Assembly: GCA_963920765.1 (NCBI GenBank)
Contig: OY987245.1
Span: 10,990,727 to 11,054,726 of the forward strand
Length of the DNA: 64,000 bases
Direction of reading: 5' to 3'
Source of the DNA: Ulota crispa
Lineage: Eukaryota; Streptophyta; Bryopsida; Orthotrichales; Orthotrichaceae
Positions 57,922-64,000 of this stretch are shown in pieces. Every line of letters begins with the position of its first letter. The first letter of the stretch is position 1. Both the position numbers and the translations under genes were made by a program. Under the pieces are notes generated by a model. The model searched no databases. It saw only the letters and a list, made by a program, of their open reading frames with translations, and was not told the DNA's origin.

Positions 57922-59177
57922 GTCTATTATGAGTTGATTTGAGCAAAGAGAGATGACAGGGACCACTTTGTTGATCTTCATCAAATTATTGACCTTCCAA
58001 ATACCTTGGACCCAAGTGGCACTACCTCAATCACCTTCTTTTCAATTTCATTCTTATTTAAAGTTAATAAATTTTTAATGAAGTTCCAAAAAAGCGCAAT
58101 TCTTGTGGGGTCTGTAGAACAGTTGTGGCCATAACTTCATGGCTTTGGCCTAGTATACCATGAGGTGGTCATGAATTTGAACTCTAGTTTTGGTCAAGTG
58201 CTTACCATCATGATACATCCAATTATAACGGGGTCAAATAACCTTGTTGTGACATAAAGACTTAAGAATTCCTGAAGGAAATAAAACTTGTTGGTTCATT
58301 ACAAGGACCGCCTCTAACAAAGATGTTAAGAACAAAATTTGCCATCTAGGTCCACGAGACTTATATAGTTGGACCACAATCCCAATATGGTATTCATTAA
58401 CATTAGGCTTTGAAACTTTAAATTAACCCCTAAGATTACTTTTCATCTTCTTCTTGAATATATCTCAAAAGACACAGTATCACCCGAGCTTGACACGTGG
58501 CACTCTTACACCTGAAATATACCATAGGAAAAAAGAAAAAGAAATCGGTTTCGGATATGCATTGCAAAAGTTCAATGAATCAATGTTAAGCCCAGTTTTG
58601 GATAGGCATTGCAAAAAGTTCCATAAACCAATAAAGGATGTCACTCATTATTCAATTTTTGGACAGACCACTTCAAGCATGCCACCTATTAAGCTTGAAT
58701 GCAGCCCAGAAGGAGTAGACACTCTGGGTATAATGATGACTACAGCAAGGCATGCCTGACTAACACAACAAAATTACAAATATTAAAAATAAAAGTAACC
58801 AATTGACGAAGAGCATGCCAAAATCATGAGAGCAAGAGTCGTCTCTATTTGGAACCCCCACTAAATATAAATACAAACATGTGAACAAACATTCTTTTTT
58901 TTTATGTGTTTCTGGCGATTTTGAGAATTCACGGAGTTTTCATAATAAATCTCTTCTTTCCTTTTCATTATAGTTTTTAATAACTTCACAACATAAAAAG
59001 CATACCCTTACATTTTACTAGTAAGGGCGTGCAATTTTCGCAAATTGGACATATGTAGCTGTTGCAGGTGGAAAAGTTTGTATACTTGGAAGTTGGGAGT
59101 GCCATTTATTCTTACAACCTACCCCGAAGTTTTAGAAGGTCTCAAACATAATACATAGTGGGGGAAATCCTCTTAGC
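57922..59177. other. Non-coding stretch with a solo TTAA-family terminus
   Basis: TTAACCCCTAAGATTAC at 58423 resembles a left end, but no right end was found. The 101-codon frame at 58454-58759 is the longest here. It shows no domain I recognise and overlaps no splice pattern; I leave it uncalled. Confidence 0.35.
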
Positions 59178-59684
59178 TTAACCCTTAAAGGCCCAAGCTC
59201 TTTTTTCTGTAAAAGTCGCTAAATTTTTTCACTTTTAGGAGAATCAGTAGAAATGTAGGATTTTTTTTGGAAATTCAACCATAGGATCTTGCCCTAGATT
59301 GTGGGAGGTACTTGTGGGAAAAAAATCAACTCATTTCAGTTGGAGAGGAGTGAGAAATTGACATTTGAAGTGAAGAAAAAAGTTTTTTCCTTCCTTTCCA
59401 AAATTTTTAGAAGCCTTTGACCACTATTATAACAAAAAAATTGCTCTACACAAAGTTGAAGTTTAATTGCTCCATGTAGAAGACTAAGTTAGATATGTGA
59501 GGGAGAATTTTCAAATGAATTGGAGGTGTGCAACATACTTCAAAAAATCTTTGAATGCCAGAAGGTCATTAAAATTTGCAAATACACTAAGCAAAGTTGG
59601 AGGATTTGTGTAAAATTTGGAAATTTGAATTATGCTAATTTGAATGGTGAGAAGTAAGAGATCTTAGCTCATTACAACTTAGAA

Positions 59685-59714
59685 AAAGAAAAAGAAAAAG
59701 AAAAAGAAAAAGAA
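59685..59714. repeat. AGAAAA microsatellite
   Basis: About five perfect units of AAAAAG. The equivalent A/G-rich position in the related copies at 19510 and 49570 is much shorter. Confidence 0.9.
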
Positions 59715-59740
59715 TCCACAAACTGCTCAAAAAATTAATA

Positions 59741-59871
59741 AGGTGAGTACACCCATTCCCGACCATGTTCCCAATTCTGACCCCATGTACCCAGGGTGTT
59801 CATACCAGAACTAAAATGACCACCCTAGGTACATGGAGTGGGAACATGGTTGGGAATGGGTGTACTTACCT
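59741..59871. mobile_element. TA-flanked hairpin MITE, nested
   Basis: Ends AGGTGAGTACACCCATTCCC and GGGAATGGGTGTACTTACCT are near-perfect inverted repeats between TA dinucleotides, and the arms continue through CATGTTCCCA. Sequence collinear with its relatives resumes just after it (AAATTTTACAAGG). Confidence 0.85.
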
Positions 59872-60388
59872 TATACTAAATTTTACAAGGTACGGAAGGA
59901 ATGGAGGATTGAGAGTTTTCTAATAAGGGCCCCTTTGACTTCACTCCCCTTTGCACAAGTGTCCAAACCTTGTGTCCGTAAAAGCTAACCCTTTTTGGAG
60001 TCAACACCCACTTACAAAGGAGAAGCAGTGCTCCCTAGAAGAAAAAAGTGTCCCAAACAACTGGTTCACAACAATTGCTTATATCCTAAACAACTATATA
60101 ATGACTCAATTTTAGTTGTTTAGGACATTTGTAGTCGTTTAGGACCAATTATCTATTGCATGTTGTCTTTTAGCACTTGAATTGCCCCTCCCCCCTAGTT
60201 TTGATAAATTCTTGCATAACTTCTTCTTCAAGTGTCAAAATGAAGAGAATATTAGATTCCCATGTAGATCTTTGAATTTTTCATCTTCAATGAAAGTTTC
60301 AGAAAATCAAGCAAAATACTTTAGCCATAGGTACATGTCCAAAACCCCACTGGCCCCCCAAGGGGCCTCTTTGGACCTTTAGGGGTCA

Positions 60389-60597
60389 AGAGCCAATTTC
60401 CATGAGGGGGCTGGAGGGGTCCGGGCTGGACCTCATTATGTAAAAGTTGACTTACATTCTTGGAGCCTTGGACCCTTGACTAGAGATTTCTTTCTAAATT
60501 CTGTGTCTTGTAAAGATTTCAAAAAATTTCCTTTGTTCTGCCTGGGTCATCCTGGAGGCCGCCTCCAGTTTTGGTTCCTCATGGAAATTGGCCCTAA
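60389..60597. mobile_element. Short MITE with GGGCCAATTTCC-like ends, copy 2
   Basis: Ends AGAGCCAATTTCCATGAGG and CTCATGGAAATTGGCCCT are inverted. It begins almost directly at the end of the TTAA element. See copy 1 at 41913. Confidence 0.65.
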
Positions 60598-60599
60598 GA

Positions 60600-61318
60600 T
60601 ACTATGAATTTCAGGGTTTTTTTTTGTAATGTAGCATTACTATGTGCAATCTCCTTTAAAGAGCATATTGCGAAGGACAACAGTGCATTTGCTAAACACG
60701 AATCTTACTGTAGCAAATTTGGCTGCAAAGAGCCAGAAACAAGAACCCTACAAAACCGTGAATTGGCACACTATCAAGTCAAATTTTAAAACCAGATAAC
60801 AGTCCTTTAACAACAAGTACAAATTTAAAGAAGTCACATTTTGAGGTCCTACCGCGTTTTTAGTTGAGGCACGGATAAGATAGAGCACCAAATATGGGAA
60901 AAGGAGGACCTTGTTATCTGTGCAATTCTTGTAGCAACTTTTTCAAGGAGTTTAAAACCCCATGCATAATCTAATCCGAAGTTGTCAAGGACATGGGAAC
61001 ACATGATTGGAGAAGTTGATTGTAAGAGGAATGGGAGAATTGCAAAATGAATAGTTAAAAAACTAGATGCATTTGTCAACAAGTTTGATAATGATTAGCT
61101 TTTTGAGCTTATGCAAGTTTTTTTGAGTGCAAGTCAAGAACACTCTTGTATTGAGGCTGTGACCTTGTTTGGCTTTGCAACCAAATTGGGGACAATTTTC
61201 TCTTATTACACTCAGGCCCCTCCACTATTACTATACCCTCATCTCGGTCAAATTGAGGACGCCCTCAAGGTTTTATAGTTTTTGCAAATTTTAAGTTTCT
61301 ACATTATACCAAATAGTG
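60600..61318. other. Non-coding stretch, nothing recognised
   Basis: Short open frames on both strands without known features. No inverted repeats identified. Confidence 0.35.
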
Positions 61319-61636
61319 CATTTAGGTTGTCTTAACAATTAGGTTGACTTAACAATTAGGTTGCCTTACCTTGACAAAGTTACTTCATGACTCACCTTGG
61401 GCCATTTGGAGGCCCATGAAACTGTATTTGTGCTATAGTTATTCTTTGTTTTGTCTAAAGTTCTAGCTTCCCTAGCTTTGGCACTTGTTGCTGCCTGCAA
61501 CCTTTGCTTGCTTCCTCCATAGTTTATCACAATAATTATTGACAAAATTAAAAATTTACTATAGTCTCAATAGATATTTAAATAGTATGAAATGTCAAGA
61601 AATTACTATGGAGCAACCTAAGTGCACTATTTGGTG
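61319..61636 (+). mobile_element. TA-flanked MITE of the GCATTTAGGTTGCC family, copy 4
   Basis: First of the chain. Left end CCAAATAGTGCATTTAGG has lost two bases; right end is CCTAAGTGCACTATTTGGTG then TA (61637-61638). Near its left end a 20-bp block (TTAACAATTAGGTTG) is duplicated. Confidence 0.8.
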
Positions 61637-61638
61637 TA

Positions 61639-61944
61639 CCCCATATAGTGCATTTAGGTTGCCTTAACAATTAGGTTGCCTTACCTTGGCAAAAGTACCT
61701 CAGGACTCATGGCTTGGCCACTTGGAGGCACGTGTAACTCTTTAGATATTAGGATTTCACATGGTTTAATACAAGGACATGGCTAATTTGTCTTTCAGCA
61801 ACTATGTTGTTATTGCCAAAGTTATTAAAAAAGGTTGCTTATTGTAGTAATTATTGTTGAAAATTATTGTAGTAGCAGAACATATTTAAATAGTGTAAAA
61901 TTTCAAGAAGTTAGTGTGGAACAACCTAAATGCACTATTTGGTG
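61639..61944 (+). mobile_element. TA-flanked MITE of the GCATTTAGGTTGCC family, copy 5
   Basis: Starts CCCCATATAGTGCATTTAGG directly after the TA shared with copy 4 and ends CCTAAATGCACTATTTGGTG before TA 61945-61946. Confidence 0.85.
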
Positions 61945-61951
61945 TACTGTA

Positions 61952-62822
61952 CAGTACCTTGAAGAAAGTGTACGTAAGTCCTCTTTCTTGTATTCAAAGA
62001 AGTTGGCATGACAAAGAATATAATCGGCATTTCATCCTCACATTTTTTGCCTTTGATCCTTGTGCAATCTCAATCAAGCCATACCAAATTTTAGCTACTA
62101 GTACCCAAGATCTTGTTTTTGGTGAATTATTTCAATCAAAACTCAAGGTTTTACATAATAGTTGATTGAAAAACATGGTTGAATAATTTTTGAGATTTGA
62201 TTGCATGGGTATGTAGGAAACATCCATACACACATCTTTCCTTTTAACCAACATCTTCAAAAAGTTTTAAAATTCCTTCTATAGAGATTTTAGTGTTAGG
62301 GTGATTGTGACCGGATTTAGTAAAAAACTTATTTCTTTGTGATTATTAGCTTTTGCTATTTGACTCATATATTGTGATTATGTTTGTACCTTTGAACGCA
62401 ATAATATGTTGACTTTGCCAAAAGCTAATTAGCATGAAGAAATATTCATTTTACTAAATTTGGTCACAATCACCCTAACACTAAAATCTCTATAGAAGGA
62501 ATTTTAAAACTTTTTGAAGATGTTGGTTAAAAGGAAAGATGTGTGTATGGATGTTTCCTACATACCCATGCAATCAAATCTCAAAAATTATTCAACCATG
62601 TTTTTCAATCAACTATTATGTAAAACCTTGAGTTTTGATTGAAATAATTCACCAAAAACAAGATCTTGGGTACTAGTAGCTAAAATTTGGTATGGCTTGA
62701 TTGAGATTGCACAAGGATCAAAGGCAAAAAATGTGAGGATGAAATGCCGATTATATTCTTTGTCATGCCAACTTCTTTGAATACAAGAAAGAGGACTTAC
62801 GTACACTTTCTTCAGGGTACTG
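61952..62822. mobile_element. Near-perfect 870-bp palindromic element
   Basis: Left end CAGTACCTTGAAGAAAGTG and right end CACTTTCTTCAGGGTACTG are inverted between TA dinucleotides. Arms of about 370 bp are nearly identical; imperfect pairing continues to a centre near 62385. The plus frame at 61914-62165 and the minus frame at 62609-62839 read the same 72-residue sequence, because they are the two arms. That sequence has no recognisable domain. Transcription would give a very long double-stranded hairpin RNA. Confidence 0.9.
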
Positions 62823-62824
62823 TA

Positions 62825-63119
62825 CACTAAATATTGCATTTAGGTTGCCTTAACAATTAGGTTGCCTTACCTTGGTAAGTTACCTTGTGACTCATCACTT
62901 GGCTACTTGGAGGCGCGTACACTCTCTAAATACTAGGGTTTCACATGGTTTATGACATGGAAGCCACTAGTTTGTCTTCTTGCAGCTTAATTGTTGATGA
63001 CAAGCCCTTAAAAAAATAGCACTAATTTTTGGCAAAATTTAATGTAGCAACAATAAATATTTATATAGTGTGAAATGTCAAGAAATTAGTATCAGGCAAC
63101 CTTAACACAATATTTAGTG
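62825..63119 (+). mobile_element. TA-flanked MITE of the GCATTTAGGTTGCC family, copy 6
   Basis: Ends CACTAAATATTGCATTTAGG and CTTAACACAATATTTAGTG are inverted. It shares TA 63120-63121 with copy 7. Confidence 0.88.
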
Positions 63120-63121
63120 TA

Positions 63122-63429
63122 CACCAAATAGTGCATTTAGGTTACCTTAACGATTAGGTTGCCTTACGGCCAAGTTACCTCATGACTCACCCTCGGTCAC
63201 CTGGAGGGACATGCAACTCTTTTTATGTTATAGTAATTTCTGATTTTGTGGAAAGTTCTAGCATCCTTGCTCCTTGACTTTGACGCATGTAGATGTGCCT
63301 AACATGTGCTTACTTGCCCTATTGTTTATCATAATAATTATTAACAAAAGTTAATATACTCTTAATAAACATTTAAATTGTGTGGAATGTTAAGAAATTA
63401 GTATGGGTAACCTAAATGCATATTTGGTG
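63122..63429 (+). mobile_element. TA-flanked MITE of the GCATTTAGGTTGCC family, copy 7
   Basis: Ends CACCAAATAGTGCATTTAGG and CCTAAATGCATATTTGGTG are inverted. It shares TA 63430-63431 with copy 8. Confidence 0.88.
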
Positions 63430-63431
63430 TA

Positions 63432-63732
63432 CACCAAATACTGCATTTAGGATTCCTTAATACTTAAGTTGCCTTACCATGAAAAGCTACCTCATGACTC
63501 ATCACTTGGTCACTTGAAGGTGCATGAAATTGTGTAGATTCTAAGATTTCACATGATTACCATGTGGACATTACTAATTTGTCGTCTTGCACTTATGTTG
63601 TTATTGCCAAGGCCTTGAAAAGTTGCGTATTGTAATATTTATAGCTGAAAATTACTATAACAACCGTAAGTATTTAAATAGTGTAAAATGTTAAGAAATT
63701 AGTGTGGAGCAACCTAAATGCAATATTTGGTG
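63432..63732 (+). mobile_element. TA-flanked MITE of the GCATTTAGGTTGCC family, copy 8
   Basis: Ends CACCAAATACTGCATTTAGG and CCTAAATGCAATATTTGGTG are inverted; TA follows at 63733-63734. It is the last of the chain; the final 265 bases of the window show nothing recognised. Confidence 0.88.
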
Positions 63733-64000
63733 TACTGTAGGTTATTTCTAAAAGTGTTGATAAAGGATACATGCGTATGTCATGGGTACTCCATTTCTCC
63801 GTTGTTTTCCTGGAAAGATGTGCATACCTGGACCTCTCGAATGTTGACAGATGTCTCCTTTTTCACATGGATTGTGATTGATTTTGTTACACTATGAACT
63901 TTGACCATTTTCCATTCAAACTGGGGTTATTGCTGGAGAAGGTGCACTTGGGCACATATTCCCATGCAGTAGGGGGTCCTTTTAGGGAAAAGGCTATTGA

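Larger units (their letters stand above)
59178..60389 (+). mobile_element. TTAA-family element, asymmetric type, with a nested TA element
   Basis: Collinear with 19008-19945. The left end CCCTTAAAGGCCCAAGC follows TTAA; the right end TTTGGACCTTTAGGGG is followed by TCAA, a decayed TTAA. It has gained the 131-bp hairpin at 59741 and further sequence near 59925-60175. Confidence 0.75.

Noticed and set aside
58454..58759. 101-residue plus-strand frame as a possible gene
   Set aside because: No recognisable domain, no splice context, and composition like the surrounding non-coding DNA.
61914..62839. Identical 72-residue proteins on opposite strands as a conserved gene pair
   Set aside because: They are the two arms of one palindrome. 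The peptide has no recognisable domain and one frame begins within a MITE end.

Overview
This window looks like nuclear DNA of a land plant. It holds a plant phytocyanin gene, a plant trehalose-6-phosphate phosphatase gene with ten coding introns, a short interstitial block of the plant-type telomere repeat CCCTAAA, and AT-rich intergenic DNA full of non-autonomous DNA transposons. I cannot name the species. I found no convincing LTR retrotransposon, transposase, tRNA, rRNA or CRISPR array.

Only two protein-coding genes can be supported. (1) Positions 10763-12045, plus strand: a two-exon, secreted, probably GPI-anchored phytocyanin of 177 residues with a stellacyanin-type Gln copper ligand. 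(2) Positions 36738-33504, minus strand: an eleven-exon trehalose-6-phosphate phosphatase of 442 residues with all HAD phosphatase motifs. All its splice junctions are GT-AG and keep frame. The genes face each other about 21 kb apart and show no functional link. Each sits in a somewhat GC-richer island nearly free of transposons (about 10.3-13.0 kb and 32.4-39.2 kb).

The rest is a dense, nested collection of short inverted-repeat elements (MITEs and foldbacks). By termini and target-site duplications they sort into: a TTAA-flanked family with ends like CCCCTAAAGGACC (about 22 copies, 95 bp to 1.9 kb, piggyBac-like signature); several TA-flanked families (ends AGGTAGGAG or AGGTAGCAGCACCC, and CACYAAATATTGCATTTAGG); a family with variable 4-bp duplications (ends AACACCATATT); CACTA-type hairpins with 3-bp duplications; one hAT-type element with an 8-bp duplication; and TAA-flanked elements (ends GAGCATCTCCA). 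Paralogous empty sites within the window confirm several of these duplications directly. Elements are nested up to three deep, and same-family neighbours often abut and share one copy of the target site.

Layout: 0.8-10.3 kb MITEs; 10.3-12.5 kb phytocyanin; 13.0-25.7 kb heavily nested elements and a 758-bp perfect GATA array; 25.7-30 kb old repeats and the telomere-like block; 30.1-32.4 kb foldbacks; 32.4-39.2 kb the phosphatase gene with a long upstream region; 39.2-64 kb MITEs, three minisatellites, and a tandem chain of TA-flanked elements interrupted by an almost perfect 870-bp palindrome near the right end.
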